From Pochonia chlamydosporia 170 (lineage: Eukaryota; Ascomycota; Sordariomycetes; Hypocreales; Clavicipitaceae): a stretch of DNA of 64,000 bases. This document shows positions 1 to 12,379 of this stretch, piece by piece. Numbering within the stretch: position 1 is the stretch's first letter; every line of letters starts with the position of its first letter. Under the pieces are notes generated by a model, which searched no databases, was not told where the DNA came from, and was given only the letters and a program-made list of their open reading frames with translations. The position numbers and the translations under genes are program-made. The stretch covers positions 1,798,001 through 1,862,000 of the forward strand of contig NC_035790.1 of the NCBI RefSeq assembly GCF_001653235.2, read 5' to 3'.

Positions 1-219
1 TCCCATGATTTGAAGGTTCCGCAAAGACCGAAAGGACGACGAAGATCTTCAAAGATCGGGGGAAGTCATGATTCATACAACAGGAAGCCGCGCGGCCAGC
101 ATTGCGAGCATGGTGTGGTACGAAACAAATGAATGGGCGTACCTTCACCAGGTCATGAAAATGTATGTAAAAGAAGGCGAGTCGTCAAAACTTCGATCGC
201 GAGGGGCAGCATGCCTTGC
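1..219. other. 3' flank of the Kelch protein gene
   Basis: No gene is visible in this short piece. It lies downstream of the stop codon of the minus-strand Kelch gene and probably holds its 3' untranslated region. Confidence 0.4.
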
Positions 220-2421
220 TTAAACCCGAGATTGATCCCCAAGGTTGAGCCAGCTCATATCAGACGTGGATGCCATTGCCAACTGCGGCTGCTTGCTCAC
301 GCCTGAAGGGGGCGTCGACCCCGAAGCGCCGCCAGGAGCTTCTGAACCCCTATACGAGGCTGGCCCGTATGCGCTGCTCGGGGCGCGATTGGCACCCCAC
401 GGCTTATTGGCCTCCTTGGGATCCCATATCTCATTGATACTTTCCGGGATGCCGCTAGAATACCCTGAGGATACTGGAGAAACAGGTCTCTCAATCGTCC
501 CTGACATGCCTTCTGTGAAAGGCATCTTGCTCGTATATTGGGCAACCACCGGACTGCCAGAATTAACACTGTTCACAGCAGGTCGCCCTTCAAAATTCAG
601 TGGAGGTACCGTTGCAGAGTCTTGTGTAACTCTAGGGTTGTTGGTTGCTTCTGAGTAACGAGAACTCTGTTCAGATGTCATGGTGTTTCGTTTTCCATTG
701 CCAAACCCAAGGATTTGGAGGGCACTACCACCAGACCAATATCGATTCCACCCGGAGCTTCGACGCATACCGTCACTGGCTTCCATGGGACCGTTCCGGG
801 GACGCGGCTCTGCTACCGATGGGGCAAATGCTACGCCACGCTCATCATGAGCCTGTAAAGCGGGATGCACCATACTCTGAGGAATAGGCTTGCTGATTGT
901 GCTTTTGAATTGCTTGTGCAAAGAGCTTACAGAGCTGCGAGCAGTATCATTGCTTGGTTTCCTGGTCAATCCAGACTTCTCTTTATTCATCCGTCCCATG
1001 AGAATGGCAACAGAGGAATATGATTCAGCCGATGCCTGTGGCCGGTGTCCTCTGAGATGTCCTGCGGCAGAGAACGTGCTCTTGTTGAAGGTTGACATGT
1101 CTTTTTCTTCTGATGGGGTATGGCTTGGCCGGCCTGCCTCCGTGTGGCCAAGTTGCTTCTTGCGCCGCCGAAGGAGAAGCAGAATGAGACCAAGCAGTGC
1201 AAGGAAGCCCGCAATGGAACCCAACGTAATACCGAGAATGGCATTGGAACTTGGTCCTGAGTCCTCTGGCTTGTCGGGCGGTGGAGGCAAAGTTCCCGCT
1301 GCGGTGGAAGTAACCGCAGCCGAAGACGTGGTAGAAGTTGATGTGAATATCGTAGAGGTGGAGGCTGCTGAAGAGGTTGTAGAGGTGGTCGAGAGAACTT
1401 TTTGTTCGCTGCTGAAGAAGGAAGTAGCGTTGATCCAGCCATTGTTTGTTGCGTCAAAAATGGCAATAGGGCTGTCATCGTTGCCGCCGGAAAAGATGAC
1501 CGTGCCATTGGGCCCTTCAGCCATGGCAAAATTTTCCCTTGTTTCCTTCGGTGCTAAAGTTGAGTTGTACTGTGGCCAATTGTCTGCAGTCTGTTGACGC
1601 TTGTCCTCTGATGAGATACCGAGATGGCGGGATGTGATAATTTTTGAATTTGTCATTGGCTTTCCACTTGCATCCTGCAAGACGACCCGAGAAACTTTGT
1701 TGGGTGATTGGCTCATGTCGAACAATATCAGGCTCTTCAACTGATCCTGCCCGGAGACGACTATTCCTTGTATTGACTGTGTGTCCTTTTGAATAGGCTC
1801 AGCCAAACTTATGTCGGTGTATCGCCAGTTACCTCCAACACTATACCAGTACACCTTGGTGCTGTCAGCACCGTGGCCGCCTCCAACCATAACAACATCG
1901 GCAACGGTGGCCTTGGTAAGAATCGGTCGAAGGCTGGCCGGGGGTTTATTTGGTGCCTGGACCGCCGGGGGTTGGCTGACTGTGTAGGGTTCTGAAGCCT
2001 GGATGATAAAGGTGTCTGCCGACGGGCCGGACTTTCCATCTTGGTTGCCGCCGAATACCATGATTGTGTCAGTTGCTTCGATATATGTGGTTGAGTGCCA
2101 TTGTCGGTGTTTGGTGACCATATTTGTCGGTGTGATTGTCGTCCACTTTCCAGTCGAATACGTATATTTTTGTAAGCCAGGATAGGCGTCGGAGTCTGCC
2201 TGGCCACCGACCACGAAGAAGGCGGGATCAATATTTTTCGGTTTGGCACTGCCAACACAAGTTGCACCAGTTACCTTTACGCCAGTGTCGAGTGTCTTCC
2301 ATTTCGCACCGTCCTCGAGACGAATGGACATGAAGCCTTCAGGTGAGTATGAGTATAGTGTGCCATCATATACGACGGTGCACGAATTTTTCAACGACTT
2401 TGGGGGTTTGGGGGCCGGCAT
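220..2421 (-). CDS. Kelch-type beta-propeller membrane protein with long cytoplasmic tail (5' exon may be missing)
   Basis: The open frame encodes 733 residues. Residues about 10-330 contain repeated VVGG/MVFGG/VIFSGG blades typical of Kelch or galactose-oxidase-like propellers. A Ser/Thr-rich stalk (350-385) leads to one transmembrane helix (about 392-417, very Leu-rich), followed by RRRKK, a basic stop-transfer signal. The last 310 residues are a low-complexity, Ser/Pro-rich cytosolic tail. Family knowledge: such type I propeller proteins are widespread in ascomycetes and mostly uncharacterised. Oddity: the ATG at 2421 is not followed by a signal peptide, although the topology requires one. 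In-frame codons upstream of it read VGVACSLQA, which resembles the end of a signal peptide, behind a possible acceptor AG near 2,464. The true start may therefore be in an upstream exon that I could not place. Function is unknown; a cell-surface sensor or adhesion role is only a guess. Confidence 0.75.
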   Translation of the reverse strand: MPAPKPPKSLKNSCTVVYDGTLYSYSPEGFMSIRLEDGAKWKTLDTGVKVTGATCVGSAKPKNIDPAFFVVGGQADSDAYPGLQKYTYSTGKWTTITPTNMVTKHRQWHSTTYIEATDTIMVFGGNQDGKSGPSADTFIIQASEPYTVSQPPAVQAPNKPPASLRPILTKATVADVVMVGGGHGADSTKVYWYSVGGNWRYTDISLAEPIQKDTQSIQGIVVSGQDQLKSLILFDMSQSPNKVSRVVLQDASGKPMTNSKIITSRHLGISSEDKRQQTADNWPQYNSTLAPKETRENFAMAEGPNGTVIFSGGNDDSPIAIFDATNNGWINATSFFSSEQKVLSTTSTTSSAASTSTIFTSTSTTSSAAVTSTAAGTLPPPPDKPEDSGPSSNAILGITLGSIAGFLALLGLILLLLRRRKKQLGHTEAGRPSHTPSEEKDMSTFNKSTFSAAGHLRGHRPQASAESYSSVAILMGRMNKEKSGLTRKPSNDTARSSVSSLHKQFKSTISKPIPQSMVHPALQAHDERGVAFAPSVAEPRPRNGPMEASDGMRRSSGWNRYWSGGSALQILGFGNGKRNTMTSEQSSRYSEATNNPRVTQDSATVPPLNFEGRPAVNSVNSGSPVVAQYTSKMPFTEGMSGTIERPVSPVSSGYSSGIPESINEIWDPKEANKPWGANRAPSSAYGPASYRGSEAPGGASGSTPPSGVSKQPQLAMASTSDMSWLNLGDQSRV

Positions 2422-3330
2422 TTTTGCTGTTGTCCTTGCTTGGAGGGAACAGGCAACGCCAACTCAAAATTTCACCTTGTCAAATGGGATCCTTTCATAG
2501 CATGACGACAGTGAAGCCAGCACAGCACAATCAACTGATCCAATGTCCACAAAATGCGCGCCAAAAGCTGGGCTGCGGTTACCCGTCTAGTCCACGACGC
2601 GTTAAAAGGCAGAACTACTGGTAGTCGTTCCAAGCCCAGTTTCGGGATGAATCAGCGATACCGTGACACAGGTCGCTACGGCCGAAGAAAGAAAGTTGAT
2701 CTCGCAAGGGGATGTGCGAGTAGAATAGAAGTCGATTCAGCGCCTTGCGCTATGAAGTCGTATTCAGACCAAGGACCCAACCAAGAGATGAACTGAAAAT
2801 GTAGGCCAGTAGATTCGGGTTCCTGTAGAGGTCGTATTCGTTGCGAGTTTGCGTCGTCTAGACGGCGAGTTGCCAGCAAGTTTCGATATTCGTCGAGCGT
2901 TGATGCAGAAGAAGGAGAGAGAGAAAATAACCAGATGGCTGGATTCCGGGCGGGAGTGCTGCTTGGCTGTAAGAAGTTGACTGCCACGAGAATATCAAGT
3001 CAAGGAGTCGGCACACGGCTGCAATTCAAATGCATCAACGACAAACAAGGAAACGGCATACGAAGGAACGAAAGGTGAAAATGAAAGTCAGGCGGCAACA
3101 AGACCAGCTGCACGACGTGTCAGAAGAAAGGAACAGACAGTGATAGGGGGTGAGGAGTGTGAAGGTGAGGACTGGATGGAGGTGAAAATGGCAGGATGGA
3201 CAATAGCTGGGGCAAGCTGGGATGGGGACAAGACCAGGTCACATCAGACCAGCAGAGACACACGACTGACGAGACACGACAGGAACGAGCGGCCAGGAGA
3301 GACATCCAGTCAGTCAGTCACCCACTCCAT

Positions 3331-3353
3331 GGTCTGTGGTCTGTGGTCTGTGG
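3331..3353. repeat. Short tandem repeat, GGTCTGT x3
   Basis: Three head-to-tail copies of the 7-mer GGTCTGT plus a partial fourth. This is simple-sequence DNA with no evidence of function. Confidence 0.8.
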
Positions 3354-3515
3354 CCCGTAGTCTGCTGTCAATCGGCACCAGATTGGACGGATGCTTCTGA
3401 CCCTAGCAAAAGACGATGGACTAACCAGACGGCTGGAGACTGGTCTGGTCAAGGTCAACGGTGCTATAACGGGCAGAGGCTAGTGGACATGGAGTGGTCG
3501 GCCAGCTTCCCAACC

Positions 3516-3562
3516 CAGGCACAGGCACAGGCACAACACAGGCCCAGGCACAGGCACAGGCA
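3516..3562. repeat. Interrupted CAGGCA hexamer repeat
   Basis: CAGGCA units are repeated about six times with one interruption (AACACAGGCC). The same unit recurs briefly near 37,386-37,401 upstream of the Kar9 gene. Confidence 0.8.
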
Positions 3563-6500
3563 AACAGTTCCAGTCAGCCAGTTACAGGGCCAGGGCTGCG
3601 GTACTAGGGCCACGCAGACTGACATGGACCGACTGGACTTGACACCACCCGGGGACCGGGGGGCTTTGATGTCTGGCTGGCTCGAGAAGGCGGGCATCAG
3701 TGGTCGTCGACGGTGACGGGGATTTGATCCAATATTTCGGGCCCCACCCGAGTTGTCCAGGTCTAGAGGCCTTCAATGTTCTTCATGCATCCTGAGCTCT
3801 TGGGTTGAGTCGTCCGTCGATGTGCTTAATTGCCCATTTGGTGCATATGAATGACCATCAATAATCTATCCTCCCTCTGTTACAGTACATGATACTACCC
3901 GATGAATTCTTTTGTTACGCAGCTCCCCCAACTCTGTATGCAGGGTCCCATTGAAAGTCGTTGCGGACGAGGCCACAGACGCCAGACTGCCAGACTTTTC
4001 CTAGCCACCGGAACCTCAAACAAGAACCACAGACACGAACTCACCATCCACTAGACTCTCATGCACGGCAGGCCTTGATTCTCAATGCAATGTCAATACG
4101 CTGTGTGGTCCGGTGCGGGGAGTACGACATCTCAACATTAGACATTGCACAAGACGGAACTAGACCGCCTTGAGCAAACATGTCAACTGCTGGTTGACGA
4201 AACGAGTGAGCTATCGCAGCAGAAACCGCCAGTCTTGAGGAGATCATGTTTCTCACCTCAGTCGCCAGGACGGCCCACTGGGAGCTGATCGAAGTGGAAA
4301 CCCAGCGAGACGTGCGGCAAGTACCTTTCATCTGCCCATAGAGATATCAACTTGCACCACGAACCATCCAACATCAATAGCCTTCCGTCACTTCCATTCA
4401 GCATCTCACCAAACATCAACTACTATTTGCCGTTTTGTATTTGAGCTGGGGAGCTCTCTCCAAAAGTGTCGCCCAGAGGGCCAATCAACACGAATGTGCG
4501 ACGTTCCATTCTGGGCGCGAGCCAGCGCCGAGCCCCAGGCGATGAAAGTCCCACATGACGACACGGTACCCAGCATTCCGACAGCTTATCGAACAATGGT
4601 ATCGTATTCTTTTGGCTCGGTGTACATACCTGTTCCTGGTTGAACTTCCATTGGTGTTGTTCCTGCGGCTGGCTTGCTCCGGTGGCTGGGGTCCCCTCTC
4701 CTTTCCCATCCAACATCCTTCTCCCACTTGTCCCATTCCCAACCCCTGCTTCCTAGGACTGGGGCTCCCTGCTTGAGCTTTTGCCTTTTTCTGCATGCTG
4801 GAAGTAAGAAAAGGGGTCAGACAGCCAGACATTCACACCAATGAGAGTCTTGCGACTTGAGAGGTTGGAGTTGGGTGTCTGCAACTCGTGCGACTGAGTG
4901 CCTTGCGTACTGTCACCTGCAAGCACAGAACGTCACACCACTCCGTTCAGAATGTGTTGAAAGAGTTGGTACTGTCACACTCTTCCACCACCTAGGCATG
5001 CTGGATACCGTTGGCAAAACTGCCGGTTCAACCTTGGTGTTTGAGTGCTTTCCTCGGCAGATTGTTGCACCAACGGAGCAAACAACATGTTATGATACTT
5101 CTTTCGTGACAATGTCTCATTCAGCAAAGTTTTCAAATTATGCGCAGCCTGTATTTCGACAACTGGTCCATGGTACTCTGCCAGTACTATTGATTGAGCT
5201 TGCCGTCCTCCCCGCTCAGCGTTTTTATCTTATTACAATTCTCTTTTTTGTTTTTCTCTTTCCTTTTTAGGTTGGTCCATGCACTGTTCCCGAGGCACGG
5301 TGATCGATGTCTGTCATAGGGCTTTAGACATGTACACCAGGTCCACAGCAACCCGATACAAAGTGCTGTCTCTGTGCTGCATGCGGACGGACGATGGTCT
5401 GTGTCAAAAACGACAAACCGCCTCCCTTTGAAGCATGGCCCGTTCGACCTGTCAGTCTGTGGCACAATGGCTTCCAGTTGTGGTTGCGCAGCCCGCACCG
5501 TCAATTCATCAACGAACTCTTATATTTACCTGTCATATGGAGAAAACTGGCCACATACGGGGTAGACTGCCCAGGGCCATTTGGAACATCATCATCACAT
5601 TACGCAATATCTTGCACAGCCATTCCTGGTCCCAGTGGGAGAGTTACAGTTTACTTCTTTGTCACATCATGCATCTCACGTATTGTGGTCTCGGTTCAGG
5701 CACGATCATGCCAAAAAGGATACATAGGTAGGGCCAACAGGTCAGAATAACTAACTAGCAAGGTGGCGCGAATGTCTTGTCTCGATGTCGTCCAAACACG
5801 CACCGGAAAAGCAACGATAGCTGCATGACAACACGCGATGCATGACAGACCGTTGACACGAGGTCCACGATGTTCCAAAGAGAACAAAGACGGTGACTGG
5901 TATCCGGTTGCGATGGGAGCACAGAAGAGGGTACCAACGCACAATGCACTTCACAATACCCAGCCACACAACCGCACTCTCAGACATCTCGATCTCGGTG
6001 CCCAAAAAAATGGGCCAATCTAGGACATAACAAAATCTGTTGAACCTCCTACTGTACTGTATCGGCCGACCTGAGAAACAGAGGGAGATTGTGATGGCTG
6101 ACTGTGTCGTCATGGTGGTGGTCCGATAAATGAGCATTTGGAACTGGCTTGCAACCAAGAAGTGAGACGCAGCTTCCAGACGCAGATGAGCCAACCAAGA
6201 GGCTCGACGACCATCAATGAGCATCCAGATGTTGACTGATTGACGGGGAGTCTTGCGCCGGTGCATCGAATCCCTGGCCGAACGTTGAACCCTGGCACTA
6301 TGTCCCACTGAAAGTTCCACTTGCCCTGCCGCCTGCACACAGGCTGAAACGCGCTAACTGATGATGCGCCTGGGCGACCGGGGCCGGCACTGACTGGGGT
6401 CTGCTCAATGTCAATGTTCATGTCATTGTCATGAACTTGGCGTCGAGTCCAGCCGAGTCGAGTTGAAGTGTCTGGTTCAATACTGGCAATCAACACTTTG

Positions 6501-9046
6501 TGCTGTTGTCTACAATTGTCGCCTTTTTGGCAAACGGTGGACATTCATTTGACAACAACATCACGACAATAAACCACGACGGTGTGTTGACGCGCATGCG
6601 ACACTACGTAATATCAGCGAGACATAAATCTCACCCAACCAGCAAACACATACAGGTCAGACGGGTAGTTTCTGGAGCCCAACGGCATCTCACCTCGTGT
6701 TTCTCATTGTTATCAATGTTGCCTCCCATGTCTTTCTCCGTGGTCGACGGTTCAAAAACAAGAGGAATTGACACTGTTGGTGGGCTTCTCACCCATGTAA
6801 GCCCAGATATCGTGTGATGAAGGACAGGGCATAGCAAACTCATTATAACAAGGACTGGTTTCGATGCATCCTGTCCAGCACTGTCCAATGCTGGACTATT
6901 TATTCTGCCCAAAAAGCCACGGAAACAAATTGACCAGCCCAGCATCCTAGCGGCGAACTGGCGACATGGAAACCACTCACTGATCATCAACCAGGCAAGC
7001 CTGGCCCAGGCTGCGCTTGTCGATGCGGAGGTACTGTATGTATTGTAACCCACGAGGGTCTATCAATAGCTTGCTTCAGGTGCGTGCCTTTATTGCTACC
7101 CTTTGAGTGGTTGAGAGAAAAGGCTCCCATCCTCATGTCCCCGTTGACTTTGGGTGAGATCATCCATCTCTCCTTCATAATAATGAGCCAAGTCCAGTCT
7201 GGTATTGTAAGTGTGTGCAATAGTAAGTCCGTAATGGTGGTTCTTTGTTCACTTTGGGGTAAAGAACTGCCCGGGAAGCAAAGTGCGAGAAAACAACCCG
7301 CAGGTGCTTGATGCCTATGGACGCTACCGGCTCATTTCTTTTGTTTCTTAGTTGATGTCAATTTTTCTTTCTTTTGTATAGAGTACTGATAAGTACAGTA
7401 CAGTACCCCGCAGCAACAATTCATCAATAGTTTGCCGCACAAACATCGAGGCAACAACCGTCATGAGACGACGAGTGTCTGTCGTGCATGGATGTTCCCA
7501 GAAAATGCTTCGTCGCGGGGAAAACAATTTGTGAGGGCGAGGAAGATCTCTTGTTGCAGAATATGCGTAAGAACCACCCCAGCGGACAAGTGACTGAATC
7601 AGGCAAGCCAATTATTCGAACCATGTAATAAGTATCAACGGAACCCGACTCTCCTTCTCACTGCAACCGGCCGTGTAAGATGCCAAGCCCGTGACCGTCT
7701 ATGCAACTCATTCTTGACACTGCAGTATTACGTTGGGGGCGAGCTAAGTATTGTAATGGATGCTCTCTGTCCCTTTGCTCGAGCTTCCATATGCAGTCGC
7801 AAACGGTTTTTCAACATGAATCGGTTCGCATCAGACCCCAATAAACCCCCGCTTCGTGGCTCATGGCCTTGGCGCCGAATTGCCAGCCACCACGACAGAT
7901 TCAGGTCACCCTCTGGCCCTGGCTCTCCTTCATTTCGATTTCCCCAAGACCAGACCTGAACTGACCTGACCTGCCCTTTCGCCCTTGCCAAGAGCCATCT
8001 ATCCATAACACTGTTGTTGCTTCTTCCATTTGATGTTCTGCTCGAAAACACAAAGAGCAGGTGAATCATAACATCTCATTCAAGGGAGGACGGCCCCAAG
8101 CCAAGAGCCGTCGTGTCTGAAACTTTCTCACGGCACTAAATGAACTTGCTCGCCTTCCCAGGTCGCTAGCCAAGTCCTGACTAGGTGGTTAGATTTGTGA
8201 ATGGACTTGGAAGCTAGTCGGTCTGTCATCACGCACCCTATACGCGCGCGGTTCTGTGTCCTCGTAACTGTGTGATTGGACATTTTGATTGGTTGTAGCT
8301 TGGCACACTAGATGGTGAGATAGTCCGTACAATTTGATAGTGAGATATGGCAAGTATACTGGGAATTGTTATAATTGGTATTAATGGGCGCCTACTGCGG
8401 CGTTGGCGATAATTCCGAGGCTTGTATTGTGATCAGTGATAGATACTGGCACACGAGGGAAGGTGGTGATATTTTTCAGTTGTACTTCTGGTGCATCACA
8501 ACCACTTGGTGTTCAAGATGCCTTGCTACCATGGATATTAAATTATTTACAATTCACATTCACATTGATGCATATAAATACAGAGACCCATACTACGCAA
8601 TATATTGATCACTCTGACGAAAAGGACACCAATATTCATTCCAATTTAGTTGACAACATCTCCAATCGACAAACTACCCTACACCAGTTTTACTCAAACC
8701 AGGCATCATTCTGCACTATTCGGCACAGCTCATCACTCATCTGTAGACTTTTGCCCGTCAATGATATTGATTGAATCTTATCGCGGGCCACCAGTAACTA
8801 GTCATACAGTCGTCATTGCGACGCAGCAAACAACAGAAGCCACTTCACGCCAATGCTAACCCAACCATGCCAAACTCCCCGATAAATCATGTTGTCAGAC
8901 AAAATAATTGCATCCCCTAACCATTCTATGCAGTCATATCATGCTTCCACCCCCCCTCATCCCCATTTCCGCCTATTTGATATTCACGGAGCACATGCCT
9001 TGTTTGTGAATAAGTTGTTTGTTTTGATACACGGTACCGCCGTCGT

Positions 9047-11298
9047 TTACTGAGGTGGCGCGGCGAACGCGTCCGGTGGTAACTGAGCCTGTAGCTGGTT
9101 AGCAAGTTGTTACTGCGATTGCAGGTTAAGACGGATAGATGTACCTTTTTCTCGTTGAATATCACCAGGGCCTTGTCAAACTCCCACCCAACTTGGGACA
9201 GACACATTTCCGAATACTGAGGGACCATGCCTGTTTGTTTGCACAATTCAGCAATCATTGCCTGATGCTGATTGTTGGTGTTGTCGTTGCTCCCCGCCGG
9301 AGGTTGATTTGGTGCGACAAAGACGTTTGGCAGCGGACTGAATGCTCTCAGTGACAACAAATCACTGACAACTCGAATAGGTCCCTTGCCGGGCTGACCA
9401 GGGCCAAGGACAAAGGTCCGCGAAAAGCTTCGCTTGCCGACCGCTGCCGTCTTTTGATCGTATTCTTCGAATTCTCCATGCACTGAAATGATCAACCCAT
9501 CCACGCCCAACCTGTTCTGGCCAGTTGGGTCGGCAAGACCCGGCAGTGGATGGCAGTCCATGATGTACTTGCTGAGCTCGTCCTTGATATTGGGGTGTTT
9601 GGTCGGCGGCAAACCTTTCCACAAGTCGTGGATGACGCTGGCTCCCTTAAAGAGCCGCTGAACTCTGGCATTTTGATGCGTGATCTTGACCAGGTTCCGA
9701 GAGAACTTGATGTAGGAGCTCCATGGCATTGGAGCGGGGGCATCTGTGTCCCTAACCGACTGTGTGTCGATCGCTAGTGAGAATTGACTGCCATCGTCAT
9801 ATAGCCTGGATGCCAGCCCTTGCCGATCGTTGTCGTAAGCAGTGAAGAATTCTAGGAGAAAGTTCTCACCAATGCCATTCACATCGCGGAAGTCTGGACC
9901 GCTCTGCGGGATAGGCTTCGGCTTTGATGCCGCTTCTTGTTCCGCTATTTGTTGAGCCGTGCGAAGTTGTACGCCGTTGACGTCCTGGAGTTTAGGAAAC
10001 CACTGCAGTAGTGTCGGTTTGTAGTTGGAGTCCGCCGTTTCGATAGGATTTCCTGTCATGTATATAGTTTCCAGGGCCTTGAATTTACCCTTCCACTTTT
10101 CAAGTGCCGCCATGTTGGCTATTTGATTTCCGCTCATATCGAGATTCTTCAATTGCGGGAATGTTGTCGCCACTGATTCAACTTGAGAAACGTCATCAAT
10201 GCTATTGTTCGCGAGACTGATGCTTTCAATCGCTTCGCGTTTCTCCGTCGCTGTCTTGAATAACCCATCACAGATTGCCATGAGACCCTTGAACGTTTTG
10301 AGAGCGCGATCTCGGTTCTCGAACATGCCCATCGTGACGAGTTCGGCATCTGATGCAAGTGCGTCGAGTTTCAAGAGCTTATTTGCACCCAAATACCGCT
10401 GGCTTAGAATAGCCTGTAGCTTGGCTCTAAGCTCTTGGGTCTCCTTGGACTCTGTTGCTTTATTCTGATATGCTAAATCCTCCGTGGACTCAACAATCTC
10501 CAGTTGCGCGCCGGCAAACGTGAAGGTGTTGAGTTTCAAGATTTCGTCTGCATCCTCTTTCGCGGCACCAACAAAGACGTAATCCCCAACCATGTGTGAC
10601 TGCTTTCTGTTAGCCGGTAACTCTACAAGATGATAGCTTTTGGAACTGGGGCCGGGTTAAGCGAGTGCTTAGTTGGGACCTGTGTCTCAACGAAGATTTA
10701 ATCGTGTTGAAGCCGTCCGTGCGCAAGCATTCCAGCTTCTCTCTAATTGATGGCGCCCTGTGTCTTGCGTTAATGGCCGACATACCTTTTTTATCATAAT
10801 TTGTCGTGCTTGTTTTCCTGTGGTGAATGATGATGCTTTTCTTTCTATGAAGGCCAACAGATCACTAAGTCCACCGTCTTGATTACTCGCTGCTTTACTC
10901 TGCTTCAAACCATGGACACGGAGAAAGTGCAAATTGGCTCCCTTGCCTTTCGCCCTAGTAGTGCGCCCCGAGCTGGCCGCAGAAACCCTGGAAGCAAGGC
11001 TAGAACCATCATTTCCTTTCAGATGCTTCAAAACGGTCTGGGCGGCTGTTGAAATGCCTCGAGGGTTTTTTCCCGGGCCAGACTTTGTTGGTCGTGCTCT
11101 GGGGCCTTTCGTTTCGGTTGTGGCTGACTTTGTAGGTCGTTTGCCGACAGCGTCCATGTCAAGGTCGCCATCCATGTCGGTTCTGGTGACACCTGCTCTC
11201 TTCTTCTGTACACCTCCTCTTGTAGTTGTTTTTGCTCCAGTGGTAGCGCCTCTGTTTGCGCGTTGAGCGACGCCGGCGCGAGGACCTCGTGGAGCCAT
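9047..11298 (-). CDS. mex67: mRNA export receptor Mex67 (NXF1/TAP family)
   Basis: This is the general mRNA export receptor, which pairs with Mtr2 and carries mRNPs through nuclear pores. Exons are 11298-10786, 10599-9145 and 9088-9047; all junctions are phase 0 and give 669 residues, usual for the family. The N-terminal 130 residues are basic and Gly/Arg-rich (RNA/adaptor binding). A degenerate RNP-like segment ends in MIKKSHMVGDYVFVGA. Leucine-rich repeats follow (ISLANNS, LKNLDMSGNQI, LETIYMTGNPI). Next is an NTF2-like domain starting near FLLEFFTAYD, and finally a UBA/TAP-C domain (MIAELCKQTGMVPQYSEMCL). The last 13 residues (AQLPPDAFAAPPQ) come from the 42-base terminal exon. The intron before exon 2 has a good branch site (GGCTAAC) and CAG acceptor. 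I chose the ATG giving MAPRGPRAG because upstream in-frame codons look like leader sequence. It is divergent from mph1. Confidence 0.93.
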
Positions 11299-12379
11299 TT
11301 TGTAGAGTTGTGAGGGGCAAACGAGAGGCAACGCGTGATTGTTTTTCGGCGTGAAGGCTTGTAGCAACCTTGGAAGCAGCTGGTGTCAAGAACGATCCTA
11401 AAGGATTTGATCACCTCTGAAAAGGCGCACGCGCGATTCGACAACCAGGTGACCGGGTTTTTATGTTGTTGTTTGTTTGTGGGTTGTTATGTTTTTATCG
11501 AACACTGTCAAGGTTTGAAGTGTTGGAAATCACCGATGAAAGGCCCTAGATCAATAGAGATGGAATAAAGCAGAGAAGCAGTGGCGCTCAGAGACAAAGG
11601 AGACTTCGTGTCGACAAAGAAACGAACTGGCTTGTGGCAGCTCGTGGAAGCAAAGTTGTTGTTCGGGTCGCAAACCGTATCGACCACTGCAAAGGAGGGT
11701 TGAATGCTGTTATGAATGCCTCGAACTCAACGATGTGACACCAAACTATGGGCCGTGCATGCGTTGCGGTTTGCGACTGGCGAGTTGGTTTGGAGAGAAG
11801 AAATTGAAGGAGTAGGGAACAAGCTCTGATGGAGTTGGAGAAGGTTTGGTTTGCAGAGTGACGTCCGATCGCGCCCCACTTTTCCTGTTCAATGACAACC
11901 AGGCATCAGCAGGCACCAAAGCAAGCCTGAATCAGCCTTATCATGCAAGCATGAAGTGTTGTGGCATTGGGGTGGGAGACTCATGACACTGCCCTGACCA
12001 GAGTCTTCAATTAATGATTGCATGAATTACACAAGGCATTGAAGTTGCTCCATGTGAACTGTTTTTGGGGTTTAATTGTCAGTATCCGAAGTCACGTTGA
12101 CCACGTGGCGGCAACTTAACACCTGAAAGACAGTCACGTGATATGGTTCCTCTTTCGCGTGGCACTCGTGCCTCCGGATCCGACAAAGCAGACGCGTGTG
12201 TGATTTGGGTCCAATAACTACCTGGTCACTCGTCATCGTTGGCGCTGAGATACACGAAATCTGCGCGTGAATGTATCTTACTGATGTATCTTGGCTGAGA
12301 TGCGCCTCAGAAAAGGAAAGCTCTCGCAATAAGCCAAATCCAAAAGGTGTAAAAGTGGCTCTGATTGGTGTCACCAACA
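11299..12379. promoter_or_regulatory. Divergent promoter region between mex67 and mph1
   Basis: A 1.08 kb intergenic region separates the two start codons. No gene is visible in it. Its mph1-proximal part holds a TCACGTGA palindrome and an ACGCGT box, annotated separately. Confidence 0.6.
12134..12197 (+). promoter_or_regulatory. TCACGTGA palindrome plus ACGCGT (MCB-like) box upstream of mph1
   Basis: TCACGTGA lies at 12134-12141 (E-box/CACGTG core) and ACGCGT at 12192-12197, 183 bases before the mph1 start codon. ACGCGT is the core bound by MBF (Mbp1/Swi6) in fungi and controls G1/S transcription of replication and repair genes. The same two motifs in the same order sit upstream of the RecQ gene. 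Binding is inferred, not shown. Confidence 0.45.

Larger units (their letters stand above)
2422..9046. other. 6.6 kb gene-poor intergenic region
   Basis: No convincing coding region, tRNA or mobile element is visible on either strand. Open frames reach 195 codons (minus strand, 5,751-6,338) but have no recognisable domain, no plausible splice continuation and random-looking composition. The first several hundred bases probably hold the promoter and leader of the Kelch gene. CT-rich leader-like sequence on the minus strand runs around 2,900-3,300. Short tandem repeats occur at 3,331-3,353 and 3,516-3,562. The right end holds the 3' flank of mex67. A non-coding RNA or a gene built of very short exons cannot be excluded. 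Confidence 0.5.

Noticed and set aside
5751..6338. 195-codon open frame on the minus strand in the first gene-poor region
   Set aside because: No domain, mixed hydrophobic/basic random composition, no homologous-looking blocks, and no start or splice context typical of the neighbours.
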